From: Thermodesulfatator atlanticus DSM 21156
GTDB taxonomy: Bacteria; Desulfobacterota; Thermodesulfobacteria; Thermodesulfobacteriales; Thermodesulfatatoraceae
DNA: 64,000 bases
Assembly: GCF_000421585.1 (NCBI RefSeq)
Contig: NZ_ATXH01000008.1
Coordinates: 1 to 64,000, forward strand
Direction: 5' to 3'
Shown: piece by piece, positions 25,115-33,704 of the stretch
How positions within the stretch are numbered: position 1 is the stretch's first letter
Layout: each line of letters opens with the position of its first letter
The notes under the pieces: model-generated
Told to the model about the DNA's origin: nothing
What the model saw: the letters and a program-made list of their open reading frames with translations, nothing else
The model's database searches: none
Translations under genes and position numbers: made by a program

Positions 25115-25651
25115 ATGCAAAAGCGTAAAAAACTCAACTTGTCGGTCAAAGCGGATTTACAGCGCTGGCTTTTGTTAAAAATTGGTGTGGCCATTGTGAT
25201 TTCTGTTGGCATAGCCTTAGCTATCCTTTACGCGTTTAGCCACAAAGAATTAGGTGACAGTCTATACCACGCTCATTTTACTATCAAACATGTAAGTGAC
25301 TTGCTGTTACCGGTCATTTTAGTAGCAGGTGGTGTTTGCCTTTTAACAGGCTTTTTTATCGTTATCTTTCTTCCCCAAAAAATTGCTGGGCCGCTTTATC
25401 GTGTAGAAGAAGACTTGAAATATATCGCTTCTACCGGAGATCTCCGTAAAAAAATCTCCCTAAGAAAGGGAGATAAATTTTTTCATTCTTTAGCTGACGC
25501 CGCTAACAAACTTGTTGAACGAGTTAGAAAAGATTACCAGGACATCCAAGATAAGATAGATCAAGCCCAAAAGGCAATAAAAGAAGGGCGAAATGAAGAA
25601 GCTCTTAAATTACTCTCTCAAATAAAAGAAAACTTGAAACAAAAGTCATAA
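25115..25651 (+). CDS. Two-TM HAMP-domain membrane protein without an output domain
   Basis: Two membrane helices (about residues 19-42 and 63-88) flank a short periplasmic loop (SHKELGDSLYHAHFTIKHVSD). A HAMP-like segment follows (PQKIAGPLYRVEEDLKYIASTGDLRKKI), then a C-terminal coiled coil ending the chain. There is no kinase, methyl-accepting or cyclase domain. It is the last gene of the EET unit, 18 bp after the five-haem cytochrome. It may relay a periplasmic or redox signal to a partner; the function is unknown. Confidence 0.78.
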   Translation: MQKRKKLNLSVKADLQRWLLLKIGVAIVISVGIALAILYAFSHKELGDSLYHAHFTIKHVSDLLLPVILVAGGVCLLTGFFIVIFLPQKIAGPLYRVEEDLKYIASTGDLRKKISLRKGDKFFHSLADAANKLVERVRKDYQDIQDKIDQAQKAIKEGRNEEALKLLSQIKENLKQKS

Positions 25652-26218
25652 GGGGAAACGCTTTAAGGGGGTATAAATAGCCCCTTTGGGATGAAGGGTA
25701 CTTTCGTAAAGAATGAGTTCGCCAATTTTGATTTCTCCAGTAGGAATGACTTCGTCTTCGAGATGCTCTTTAATTTTGTTAAAAAGGGCTTCTTTTCTTT
25801 GGTAAGACTTTACTCGGCCAAGGGTGACATGCGGCACAAAGGGTCTTTTCTCCCTGGGAAAACCTATTTTTTCAAAGGCTTCTTCAAGCTTTTGCTGAAG
25901 AAGAACCAGGGCCTTTAAGTTACCCGTAAGCCCAACCCAAACCACACGCGGAGAGCGTAATGAAGGAAACGCTCCCATCCCTTTTATCCCCAACTCTAGT
26001 TCAGAAAGTCGAAGATCCTTTAAAACTTGTTCAACAACTTTGGCTATAGCGGGAATCTTCTCTTCGGGGACTTCTCCGAAAAATTTTAAGGTTAAATGAA
26101 TCCCCTCGGGACGCACCCAGCGGACTTGAGCCCTGCTCGATGCCAAATCTTCCTGAAGCTCTTTAAGCTTTTCTTTAACTTTTACAGGGAAATTGATAGC
26201 TAGGAACAAGCGTGCCAT
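25646..26218 (-). CDS. thpR: RNA 2',3'-cyclic phosphodiesterase (LigT/ThpR family)
   Basis: The two HxTx catalytic motifs of the 2H phosphoesterase family are present: HLTLKFFGE near residue 42 and HVTLGRVK near residue 132. Length (190) is normal. Family members hydrolyse 2',3'-cyclic phosphate ends of RNA; the cellular substrate is uncertain. It overlaps cinA by 44 bp and is convergent with the HAMP gene by six bases. Confidence 0.9.
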   Translation of the reverse strand: MARLFLAINFPVKVKEKLKELQEDLASSRAQVRWVRPEGIHLTLKFFGEVPEEKIPAIAKVVEQVLKDLRLSELELGIKGMGAFPSLRSPRVVWVGLTGNLKALVLLQQKLEEAFEKIGFPREKRPFVPHVTLGRVKSYQRKEALFNKIKEHLEDEVIPTGEIKIGELILYESTLHPKGAIYTPLKRFPL

Positions 26219-27446
26219 AAGTCAGATACCTTCTAAGCCAATCAAGGGCCGTACTAGCTGCGTAATCTTGAACCAGATGGCGCTCCCCAGGAAAAAGAAA
26301 ACATTGCGCCACGGTATCCTCTGGGCACGAAAAACCAATCCAAACAGTGCCCACGGGTTTTTGAGCGCTGCCACCAGTAGGTCCAGCAATCCCGGTAACC
26401 CCTATGCCATAAGTGGTTCCAGAAAGCTTGCGAACCCCCTCTGCCATGGCAAGGGCCACAGGTTTACTCACCGCTCCGTGCCTGTTAATGGCTTCCTCAG
26501 GAACGCCTAAAATCTCAATTTTTGCTTGGTTTGAGTAGGTAACTACCCCCCTTTCGAAATAGGCTGAGGAACCAGGGATACGGGTAAGACGTGAGGCAAT
26601 AAGCCCTCCAGTACAAGACTCCGCAACAGCAAGTGTCTCTCCTTTAGCATTTAAGAGTTTGCCTACTACTGATTCAAGCACATCTTCATCGTGACCAAAA
26701 ATATTCTGGCCTAAGGTCTTTTCTATCTTAGCTGATACCTCCATAAAAAGAGCTTGAGCAGTATCAAAAGATGAATCCCATACAAGTAAGGAAATATGGA
26801 TTTCCGGAAGCGCAGGATAAAAGCCTATTTTGATATTTTCCTTGTGAAGAAGGCACTCCAGGGCAAGGTTAATGTCTGCCTCTCTTAGGCCGAACACCTT
26901 AAAAACCCTGCTCAAAAAGTATTTGTCAGTTGGTAAAAGTTTTTTAAGAAGAGGGATAACACGGCTTTCTAAAAGAAGTTCAAACTCCTCAGGCACCCCT
27001 GGCAGACAAAAAATAAGTTTATCGTTGGCACGAAGATAGTAGCCCGCTATAGCGTGATCATAAGTAAGGAGCTCAGCCCCTTGCGGAAGCTCTGCCATCT
27101 TTAAGCGCAAAGGATTATGAGAAAGCCCTTGGGCTCGTTCTCTTGCTTTAATCCTTGCCACCATATCTTCATGACGCACCAAAGGCCGCCCAAGTGCCTT
27201 TGCTACTGCTTCATTGGTTATATCGTCGGTTGTAGGGCCAAGGCCTCCGCTTATGATAAGAAACTGGTAACGTTTTAAAAAATCATTCAAATAGCGTTCG
27301 ATGAGTTCGTGGTCATCAGGGATGGTTACTATCTCAGCAGTTTCGTAACCGTTTAAAAGAAGAGTTCTCGCCGCCAAAAAGCTGGTACGGTTTAAGACGC
27401 GACCTTCAACCAGCTCATTTCCAACGGCTAAAATGGCCCCTTTCAT
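26175..27446 (-). CDS. cinA: CinA: nicotinamide-nucleotide amidohydrolase / CinA family protein
   Basis: It has the full two-domain form: an N-terminal MoCF-biosynthesis-like domain (GNELVEGRVLNRTSF, ISGGLGPTTDD, CLPGVPEEFE) and a C-terminal CinA amidase domain (VAESCTGGLIASRLT, GVTGIAGPTGG). The C-terminal domain of characterised homologues deamidates NMN to NaMN for pyridine-nucleotide recycling. It overlaps thpR. It belongs with the pncA-pncB salvage genes elsewhere in the window. Confidence 0.93.
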   Translation of the reverse strand: MKGAILAVGNELVEGRVLNRTSFLAARTLLLNGYETAEIVTIPDDHELIERYLNDFLKRYQFLIISGGLGPTTDDITNEAVAKALGRPLVRHEDMVARIKARERAQGLSHNPLRLKMAELPQGAELLTYDHAIAGYYLRANDKLIFCLPGVPEEFELLLESRVIPLLKKLLPTDKYFLSRVFKVFGLREADINLALECLLHKENIKIGFYPALPEIHISLLVWDSSFDTAQALFMEVSAKIEKTLGQNIFGHDEDVLESVVGKLLNAKGETLAVAESCTGGLIASRLTRIPGSSAYFERGVVTYSNQAKIEILGVPEEAINRHGAVSKPVALAMAEGVRKLSGTTYGIGVTGIAGPTGGSAQKPVGTVWIGFSCPEDTVAQCFLFPGERHLVQDYAASTALDWLRRYLTYGTLVPSYQFPCKS

Positions 27447-27485
27447 GCCTTTTGTTTAGCACAAAAAATCAAAGGCAGTCAAAAC

Positions 27486-28397
27486 TTATGCGGCAAAAGC
27501 AGGGAGAGAAACTGCCGCAGGTTTTAAAGGAGCACGCCCAGGGGAGGGATACCAACGCCAGGCGTAAAGGCTCTCACCCAAGGCCTTGACCGCCCGCAAG
27601 TGCAGCTTATGAGAAGCGCGTGTTGCCTTTATCTTGGCTAAAATAGGTGCGCCAAAAAGATAAAGGTCTCCGAGGAGGTCCAGGGTTTTATGGCGGACGA
27701 ATTCATCAGGAAAATGTAAACCATCAGGGTTAAGTACCTGTTTGTCGTCCAGCACAAGGGCATTTTCAAGGCTTCCGCCACGCAAAAGGCCCTTCTCACG
27801 CAACACAGCGAGATCTTCAAGAAAGGCAAAAGTGCGCGCCATACACACTTGGGAGACGTATTTTTCTTGGGAAAGTTCAAAGGAAAACTTTTGATGCCCG
27901 ATAACAGGATGCGCAAAGTCTATTTCGTAATCTATGGCCAGGGTGTCCGCAGGGGAAATCACTATGCTTTTTTCGCCTTCACGGACGATTATTTCTTCTT
28001 CAAGACGAACATAACGCCTAAGCGCCCACTGAGGCTGCCTGCCTACGGAAATAATAGCTTCTACAAAAGCCTTAGCAGAACCATCAAAAAGGGGAATTTC
28101 ATCCCCGTAAACTTTAATCAAGATGTTATCAATGGATAGGCCATTTAAAGCTGAGAGCAGATGTTCCACATAGATAATGCGATATTTGCCAAGGGCAACC
28201 AAAGAAGCCCCGTCAATGGCATGCGCTGTTTCAGGACCTACGGGGATAGAGATAGGAGAGGGAAGATCTGCCCGTTCAAAGACAATACCGTGATTAGGTG
28301 GCGCAGGGCAGAGCTCAAGCAAGATTTCCTTGCCGGAAATAACCCCTTCGCCACTTAAGGTAATTGCTTTGGTTATAGTATGTTGAAAAAGCTCCAT
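27486..28397 (-). CDS. lpxC: UDP-3-O-acyl-N-acetylglucosamine deacetylase
   Basis: LpxC performs the committed zinc-dependent deacetylation of lipid A synthesis. Hallmarks are TLSGEGVISGKE-like start region, VEHLLSALNGL with a zinc His, and the FVRHKTLDLLGDLYLFG block with further zinc ligands. Length is normal (303). Its presence shows a lipid A-based outer membrane, in keeping with the beta-barrel and lipoproteins of the EET cluster. Confidence 0.93.
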   Translation of the reverse strand: MELFQHTITKAITLSGEGVISGKEILLELCPAPPNHGIVFERADLPSPISIPVGPETAHAIDGASLVALGKYRIIYVEHLLSALNGLSIDNILIKVYGDEIPLFDGSAKAFVEAIISVGRQPQWALRRYVRLEEEIIVREGEKSIVISPADTLAIDYEIDFAHPVIGHQKFSFELSQEKYVSQVCMARTFAFLEDLAVLREKGLLRGGSLENALVLDDKQVLNPDGLHFPDEFVRHKTLDLLGDLYLFGAPILAKIKATRASHKLHLRAVKALGESLYAWRWYPSPGRAPLKPAAVSLPAFAA

Positions 28398-28490
28398 GGC
28401 TTTTACCTTCTTTTTTTCTGGTTAAACCATGCATGTTTTATGCCAAATCTAAAAATCTTGTTTATTAAAGGATTCACAAAGTGATTGTCC

Positions 28491-28521
28491 AAGAAGTCAC
28501 ACAAAAAGTGTGACTTCTTTT
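28491..28521. terminator. Twelve-base-pair hairpin between era and lpxC
   Basis: AAGAAGTCACAC (28491-28502), loop AAAAA, GTGTGACTTCTT (28508-28519), followed by TT on the plus strand. It lies 20 bases past the era stop and before lpxC. On the minus strand no T-run follows, so intrinsic termination of era is only possible. Confidence 0.4.
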
Positions 28522-28540
28522 AAACAGTGTTGTAAAAAAG

Positions 28541-29452
28541 TCACACCCCTGGAAAACCGAGCCTTCTTAGAAGCTTTTCCTCTTTGCGCCAGCCCTTAAG
28601 CACTTTGACCCATAGATCCAGATGAACTCGTTTGCCAAAGAGAAATTCCAGTTCCTCCCGGGCCAAGGTTCCTATCTTTTTTAACATTTGTCCGCCTTTT
28701 CCAATAACGATTCCTTTTTGGGAGTCTTTTTCCACGTAAATGGTCGCCTGAATGAATATCATGTTTTTTTCTGGATCTTCTTGAAACTCTTCTACCACCA
28801 CGGCGGTAGCATAAGGAATCTCCTGACGCGTAAGCATAAATACCTTTTCGCGAATAATTTCTGCTGCCAAAAGGCGCTGGGGTTGATCCGTTAAAGTCTC
28901 TGGATCGTAATACATGGGGCCTTCTGGAAGAGTTTCGACAATTTCTTTCACCAGTTCGTCAAGACCATCCCTTTCAAGGGCAGAGATGGGGACAATGGCC
29001 TTAAAGGGATATATACGCGAGAAAAATTCTATCATGGGCAAAAGCTCGCCTTTTTTAATTAAATCTATTTTGTTAAGCGCAAGAATGGCGGGTTTTTCAG
29101 CCTTTTGTAAAATTTCGATGATTTTTTCCTCTGCCTTGGGATTGCGATTACTCACGTCAATGATGAAAACAATGCTATCTACCTCTTCGATAGCCTTCAA
29201 AGCCTGCTCTACCATAAGCTTGTTAAACAAATCTTTGGCGTCATGAATCCCCGGAGTATCTACAAAAATTATCTGGAAATTTTCACCTGTTAGCACTCCT
29301 CTTATTGGGAAACGCGTTGTCTGAGGCTTAGGGGTAGCAATGGCAACCTTATACCCCAAAAGTTGGTTCAAAAGAGTTGATTTGCCCACATTGGGAAGCC
29401 CAATAAGGGCCACGTATCCTGAACGAAATTCTTTATTTTCCTTTTGTTCCAT
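28541..29452 (-). CDS. era: GTPase Era
   Basis: Walker A GLPNVGKSTLLNQ near residue 17, a DTPG switch (FVDTPGIHD), the NKID specificity motif, and a C-terminal KH domain with GKGGQMLKKIG. Length 303 is normal. Era assists 16S rRNA maturation and 30S assembly. It overlaps rnc by 20 bp, the classical rnc-era pair. Confidence 0.95.
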   Translation of the reverse strand: MEQKENKEFRSGYVALIGLPNVGKSTLLNQLLGYKVAIATPKPQTTRFPIRGVLTGENFQIIFVDTPGIHDAKDLFNKLMVEQALKAIEEVDSIVFIIDVSNRNPKAEEKIIEILQKAEKPAILALNKIDLIKKGELLPMIEFFSRIYPFKAIVPISALERDGLDELVKEIVETLPEGPMYYDPETLTDQPQRLLAAEIIREKVFMLTRQEIPYATAVVVEEFQEDPEKNMIFIQATIYVEKDSQKGIVIGKGGQMLKKIGTLAREELEFLFGKRVHLDLWVKVLKGWRKEEKLLRRLGFPGV

Positions 29453-30173
29453 ATTTCTCCTCCAATATTTTCAAGGCTTGCTTGGCTGCCTCTTGTTCAG
29501 CCGCTTTTTTGGAACGACCTTTGCCTTTGGCTAAAACCTCTCCGTTAAGGCGAACTTCTACCAAAAACTTCTTGGCGTGCTCTGGACCAGAAGCCTCAAT
29601 GAGCACATACTTTGGCGTTTTTTTAAAACGTGCCTGAGTAATCTCTTGTAACACGGTTTTATAGTCTGAAAGAAGCCCCCTTTTGGCCTGAGGGATTACC
29701 CTTGCAAAAGCCCCGCGCACAAACTCAAAGGCCTTTTCATAACCCCTGTCAAGATAAATAGCTGCCACCAAAGCCTCAAAAGCTGAAGCAAGTATCGAGG
29801 GCTTTTTGCGCCCGCCTCCCCTTTCTTCACCTGTCCCCAAAAGGATAAGCTCTGAAAGCCCGATCTTTTGAGCCACTTTGCTAAGCCTTTCTTCATTTAC
29901 CAGCCAGGCTCGCATTTTTGAAAGCTCACCTTCACGGAAATCTTTTCCGTAACGCTCGAAAAGAAGATGGCTTATAACTGCTCCAAGAACCGCATCACCC
30001 AAAAATTCCAACAGTTCGTTATCCCCGTAGGGCCAGTCGGGATGGTCTCCCAAAAAAGAGCGATGTGTTAGGGCCTTAAGATAAAAGAGTTCGTTTTTAA
30101 AGCGAAACCCCACACATTTAGAAAGCCTTAACAAAAGTTCCTGATATTTTGCTAAATAATCATTGCTGGCCAT
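29433..30173 (-). CDS. rnc: Ribonuclease III
   Basis: The signature NELLEFLGDAVLGAVIS is near residue 51, with a second acidic catalytic patch (ASAFEALVAAIYLDRG) and a C-terminal dsRNA-binding domain (ARFKKTPKYVLIEASGPEHAKKF, KKAAEQEAAKQAL). It processes rRNA and other double-stranded RNA. Directly upstream of era. Confidence 0.95.
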   Translation of the reverse strand: MASNDYLAKYQELLLRLSKCVGFRFKNELFYLKALTHRSFLGDHPDWPYGDNELLEFLGDAVLGAVISHLLFERYGKDFREGELSKMRAWLVNEERLSKVAQKIGLSELILLGTGEERGGGRKKPSILASAFEALVAAIYLDRGYEKAFEFVRGAFARVIPQAKRGLLSDYKTVLQEITQARFKKTPKYVLIEASGPEHAKKFLVEVRLNGEVLAKGKGRSKKAAEQEAAKQALKILEEKYGTKGK

Positions 30174-30211
30174 GAAAAGAGGAATAATCAGCCTAACGAA
30201 AGATGCAAGCT

Positions 30212-30919
30212 TTAGCGCGCAATAATAAAGGCTTGAGGGAAATGTTTTTCAAGAAGAGAAAGCATCTTTTTGGCGCGCCCAAGATCATTAGCCACAAAGA
30301 CCTGTACGCGGTAAAAAGTGCGGCCGTCTTTACTGTAGGGCTCAATAGTAACAATGGAATATCTTTTTCTGAGCTTTTCTTTGAGCTTGATAGCATTGGC
30401 ATAATTCGCAAAAGCTCCCACCTGAATGAAATAGCGCCCCTTAAGAGAAAGATGTGCTTTGGGAGAAGTCTCACTTAGCGCCTGAATCCTCACCCAGGCC
30501 GTGCCTTTTTGGTGCATACCAAGGGCTCGGGCAGCGGCAAAGCTTAAGTCAATGATGCGCCCTTTAACAAACGGCCCTCTATCGTTAATGCGCACGATGA
30601 CCTGACGGCCATTTTCCAGGTTGGTTACCAGGACTTTCGTCCCCATAGGAAGGATTCTGTGCGCCGCGGTATAGGCATACATGTTGTATCGCTCACCACT
30701 TGCCGTGGTCTTTCCGTGAAAGCCTGGGCCATACCAGGAAGCAACGCCTTCTTCCACATAACCTTGCGCTGACGGCAAAGGATAGTAAACCTTTCCGCCT
30801 ACACGATATGGGCGCTGGGTTGGGGGGGCTTTTGGCGCGTAAACTTTCTTGCTAACCTTCGGAGGAGGTGCACAGCCAAAAACCAGCAAAAACATTACTA
30901 AAATGGGGACAAACCGCAT
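30212..30919 (-). CDS. rlpA: RlpA-like septal ring lytic transglycosylase lipoprotein with SPOR domain
   Basis: Starting at 30919 gives a lipoprotein signal ([16 protein letters not shown]) with Cys at about residue 16. The double-psi beta-barrel RlpA domain ([39 protein letters not shown]) is followed by a SPOR domain ([22 protein letters not shown]). Upstream in-frame starts would run into the divergent gene. RlpA cleaves denuded peptidoglycan glycans at the septum; SPOR directs it there. The start overlaps the opposing gene's start. Confidence 0.88.
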   Translation of the reverse strand: MRFVPILVMFLLVFGCAPPPKVSKKVYAPKAPPTQRPYRVGGKVYYPLPSAQGYVEEGVASWYGPGFHGKTTASGERYNMYAYTAAHRILPMGTKVLVTNLENGRQVIVRINDRGPFVKGRIIDLSFAAARALGMHQKGTAWVRIQALSETSPKAHLSLKGRYFIQVGAFANYANAIKLKEKLRKRYSIVTIEPYSKDGRTFYRVQVFVANDLGRAKKMLSLLEKHFPQAFIIAR

Positions 30920-31676
30920 GACACAGGAGATTTTATCAGAAATAAAACTTGCCAAGAAGGCTTTAAGGGAAAAAATCTGGCAAAAACTAACAGAAGAAGG
31001 CGTTTCTCGCTTTCCCGGGGCCTTTGGCCGGATTCCTAACTTTGTAGGGGCTGAAGCTGCCGCGGAAAAAGCGGCTTCTTTAGAGGTTTTTAAAAAAGCC
31101 AACTATATCAAAGCAAACCCTGATAGCCCTCAGCTCCCGCTAAGGGTCAAGGCTCTTTTAGCAGGCAAGACCATTTTCATGGCGGTGCCAAAACTAAAGG
31201 CCGAAAAGCCTTTTATAAGGCTTGACCCTGCGGGGCTAAAAGTTCATCCTCTGCGTGCTGCCACTATCAAAGGAGCCTTTAAATACGGTGAACCAGTTGC
31301 CCCTGAAGAAATGCCTTCTATTGACCTGGTTATTACAGGGTGCGTGGCTGTTAATCTAAAAGGTCATCGCCTGGGCAAGGGAGGAGGGTACGCAGACCTT
31401 GAACTGGCTCTTCTGGCTGAGTTTCAAAAAATAAACGAAAAAACGGCTATTCTTACCACCGTCCATCCCTTACAAATAGTCAAAGAAATTCCCTTGGAAG
31501 AACATGATTTTTCCGTAGATTTTATTGCTACTCCAGAAAGTGTCTTTAAAAGAGAAGGAAAAAAACTCTTTCCCCGTGGTATTATTTGGGAAATCCTTCC
31601 AGAAGACAAGCTACGAGCAATCCCTATTTTAGGTCGTTTAAAGGTTTCCACAAAATCCTCGAAATTTATGGAATAA
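30918..31676 (+). CDS. 5-formyltetrahydrofolate cyclo-ligase family protein
   Basis: [21 protein letters not shown] starts at 30918. The family signature [15 protein letters not shown] is near residue 152, with [16 protein letters not shown] and [15 protein letters not shown]. Family members convert 5-formyl-THF to methenyl-THF with ATP; this one resembles the divergent branch also seen in archaea, so the exact substrate is open. GGGG at 30905-30908 could be the ribosome-binding site. An ATG at 30903 is also in frame. Divergent from rlpA. Confidence 0.8.
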   Translation: MTQEILSEIKLAKKALREKIWQKLTEEGVSRFPGAFGRIPNFVGAEAAAEKAASLEVFKKANYIKANPDSPQLPLRVKALLAGKTIFMAVPKLKAEKPFIRLDPAGLKVHPLRAATIKGAFKYGEPVAPEEMPSIDLVITGCVAVNLKGHRLGKGGGYADLELALLAEFQKINEKTAILTTVHPLQIVKEIPLEEHDFSVDFIATPESVFKREGKKLFPRGIIWEILPEDKLRAIPILGRLKVSTKSSKFME

Positions 31677-31963
31677 AATTCCACAAACCTTAAGAATGCC
31701 TACCCTTTTATATTGAAGCTGGAGAGTTTTGTCCGATAAATTGCTGTGGCTACGCGACTTGCACACTTCGATCTCGTAAAATACTCGCTAGCCATGATTT
31801 TTGTTCAAGTGCTGCTCCCTCCACCCACACCACGGCATTTAAACAAATTTTAGCAAAAAACCTTGATGCGTACCTGACAATCTTTTTCAAAATTTTTAAA
31901 AGGTCTCGTCAAGCAGGGGAAAATAGGTGATAATGAATCCAAAATTAAGTTTCTATTTTAAGG
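31677..31963. other. Gene-free stretch before repeat copy C
   Basis: No ORF or RNA gene was recognised in this roughly 290-bp part of the gap. AAAAGGTCTCGTC near 31900 resembles the right end of the dispersed repeat and may be a decayed copy. The parA promoter is expected here or in the repeat that follows. Confidence 0.35.
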
Positions 31964-32069
31964 AGGCCTTTGCAAAATTGCCGCGAATAGTTTTGCAAGC
32001 ACAGCCACAAGGGAGCCGTTCCTATTTTTTCGAAACAAAAAAACGGAACGGATCTAGCAAAGGTCTCTT
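31964..32069. repeat. Dispersed intergenic repeat, copy C, next to parS
   Basis: Left end AGGCCTTTGCAAAATTG and right end GCAAAGGTCT are terminal inverted repeats (9 of 10 over the outer ends). The centre holds TTTTGCAAGCACAGCCACAA and a hairpin CCGTTCC...GGAACGG around a T/A-rich run. It ends four bases before the parS site. Confidence 0.72.
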
Positions 32070-32073
32070 GAGA

Positions 32074-32089
32074 TGTTTCACGTGAAACA
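32074..32089. promoter_or_regulatory. parS: parS site abutting the parA start codon
   Basis: TGTTTCACGTGAAACA is a perfect 16-bp palindrome identical to the bacterial chromosomal parS consensus. It ends one base before the ATG of parA, so it also occupies the ribosome-binding region. ParB binding here would seed partition complexes and could repress parAB. Confidence 0.92.
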
Positions 32090-32863
32090 ATGCCTAGAAT
32101 CATAGCTGTTGCCAACCAAAAAGGGGGGGTGGGGAAAACCACCACCGCCCTAAGCCTTGCTTCCGCACTGGCTATTTTAGGCCAGGAAGTACTCCTTATC
32201 GATATAGACCCCCAGGCCAACACCTCAAGCGGGCTAGGCCTGCGCCAAACAAAACCAAACCTTTACGATATCCTTTTAAACGGTGCAGACCCTGGAAGAG
32301 CCCTTTATGAAACATCTTATCCCAAACTAAAACTCTTACCCTCAACAATAGATCTCATTGGCAGTGAGATAGAGCTCGCTAACAAAGAAAGGCGGGAATA
32401 TCTCCTGGCAAACATCATCGCCCAAGTAGGCAAAAATTTTCGCTACATTTTAATTGACTGCCCGCCATCCCTTGGTCTTTTAACCTTAAATGCCCTCGTA
32501 GCTGCCCAAGGGGTTTTAATCCCCCTTCAATGTGAATATTATGCCCTTGAAGGCCTAAGCCTTCTTATAAATACCATCAGACGTGTTAAAAAGAACTTTA
32601 ACCCCAAGCTCTATCTCTATGGCATCCTTTTGACAATGTACGACGCACGCAATAAGCTCACCAAACAAGTGGAATCCGAAGTGAGACGCCACTTTGGCAG
32701 GGCGGTCTTTCAAACGGTTATTCCGCGCAACGTACGTCTAAGCGAAGCTCCGAGTCACGGCAAGCCCATTTTTGCTTATGATCCCTCCTCAAGAGGAGCG
32801 CGAGCTTATATGACCCTTGCCCAAGAAATTCTCAAACGGGAGGCAAACCTTGGCAAAATCTAA
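32090..32863 (+). CDS. parA: Chromosome partitioning ATPase ParA (Soj)
   Basis: The deviant Walker A motif KGGVGKTTTALSLASAL is at about residue 11, with IDIDPQANTSSGLG and YILIDCPPSLGLL. Length 257 is typical of chromosomal Soj/ParA without an N-terminal HTH. It moves ParB-parS complexes during chromosome segregation. parS forms its immediate upstream sequence, leaving no normal Shine-Dalgarno region. Confidence 0.95.
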   Translation: MPRIIAVANQKGGVGKTTTALSLASALAILGQEVLLIDIDPQANTSSGLGLRQTKPNLYDILLNGADPGRALYETSYPKLKLLPSTIDLIGSEIELANKERREYLLANIIAQVGKNFRYILIDCPPSLGLLTLNALVAAQGVLIPLQCEYYALEGLSLLINTIRRVKKNFNPKLYLYGILLTMYDARNKLTKQVESEVRRHFGRAVFQTVIPRNVRLSEAPSHGKPIFAYDPSSRGARAYMTLAQEILKREANLGKI

Positions 32864-33704
32864 AGAAAAAGGCCTAGGTCGCGGGTTAGACGCCCTTTTA
32901 CCCGACGAAACATTCTCTGAACCAGGAGAAGAAATCTTTTTCTGTCCCATTGAGGCCTTGAGACCTTCTCCCTACCAACCCCGTATCCAAAAGGAAAAAG
33001 GCCTTGAAGAGCTTGCGGCTTCAATCAAAGAAAAGGGCCTTCTTCAGCCACTTCTTGTGCGGGAAGTAACCCCTGGGATTTATGAAATCGTGGCGGGAGA
33101 AAGGCGCTTTCAGGCCGCACGCCTGGCAGGGCTTAAGCGTGTACCGGTTATCGTAAAAGAACTTTCTCACCAGGAGACCCTTGAACTTGCCCTTATAGAG
33201 AATCTTCAGCGCGAAGACTTAAACCCCATCGAAGAGGCCTTAGGATACCAAAGGCTCATGGAAGAATTTGACCTCACCCAAGAAGAAGTAGCCCAAAAAG
33301 TCGGCAAAAGCCGCGCTGCCGTAGCAAATACACTACGGCTACTTAAACTTCCAGCGTTCCTGCAGGACGACCTGCTAAACGATCGCATCTCTGCAGGCCA
33401 CGCCAGGGCCCTTCTACCCCTTGCCCACGACGAAAACCTCCTGCGCCAGATACGGGACCAGATAATCAAAAAGGGGCTTTCTGTTAGAGAAACCGAAGAC
33501 CTGGTAAAAAAACTCAAAGAAAAAACTACACCCAAACCAAAAGAATCGCCCAAAGATCCCGATATCATCGCCCTTGAACAGGAGCTTGCTCAGGTCATCG
33601 GCGCAAGGGTAAAAATATCATGGGGCAAAAATAAAGGTAAGCTCGTAATAGAATTTAAGTCTTCGGAACAGTTTGAATCTTTTCTGGAAAGGCTTAAAGG
33701 ATAA
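32850..33704 (+). CDS. parB: Chromosome partitioning protein ParB (Spo0J)
   Basis: TTG at 32850 is the preferred start: GGGAGG lies six bases upstream and the protein then begins MAKSKEKGLGRGLDALL, the usual ParB opening. An ATG at 32817 is also in frame. The CTP-binding/ParB N-domain (CPIEALRPSPYQPR, IVAGERRFQAARLAG, ALIENLQREDLNPIEEA) is followed by the HTH (LTQEEVAQKVGKSRAAVANTLRLLKLP). It overlaps parA and its stop overlaps the next ATG (TAATG). Confidence 0.94.
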   Translation: MAKSKEKGLGRGLDALLPDETFSEPGEEIFFCPIEALRPSPYQPRIQKEKGLEELAASIKEKGLLQPLLVREVTPGIYEIVAGERRFQAARLAGLKRVPVIVKELSHQETLELALIENLQREDLNPIEEALGYQRLMEEFDLTQEEVAQKVGKSRAAVANTLRLLKLPAFLQDDLLNDRISAGHARALLPLAHDENLLRQIRDQIIKKGLSVRETEDLVKKLKEKTTPKPKESPKDPDIIALEQELAQVIGARVKISWGKNKGKLVIEFKSSEQFESFLERLKG

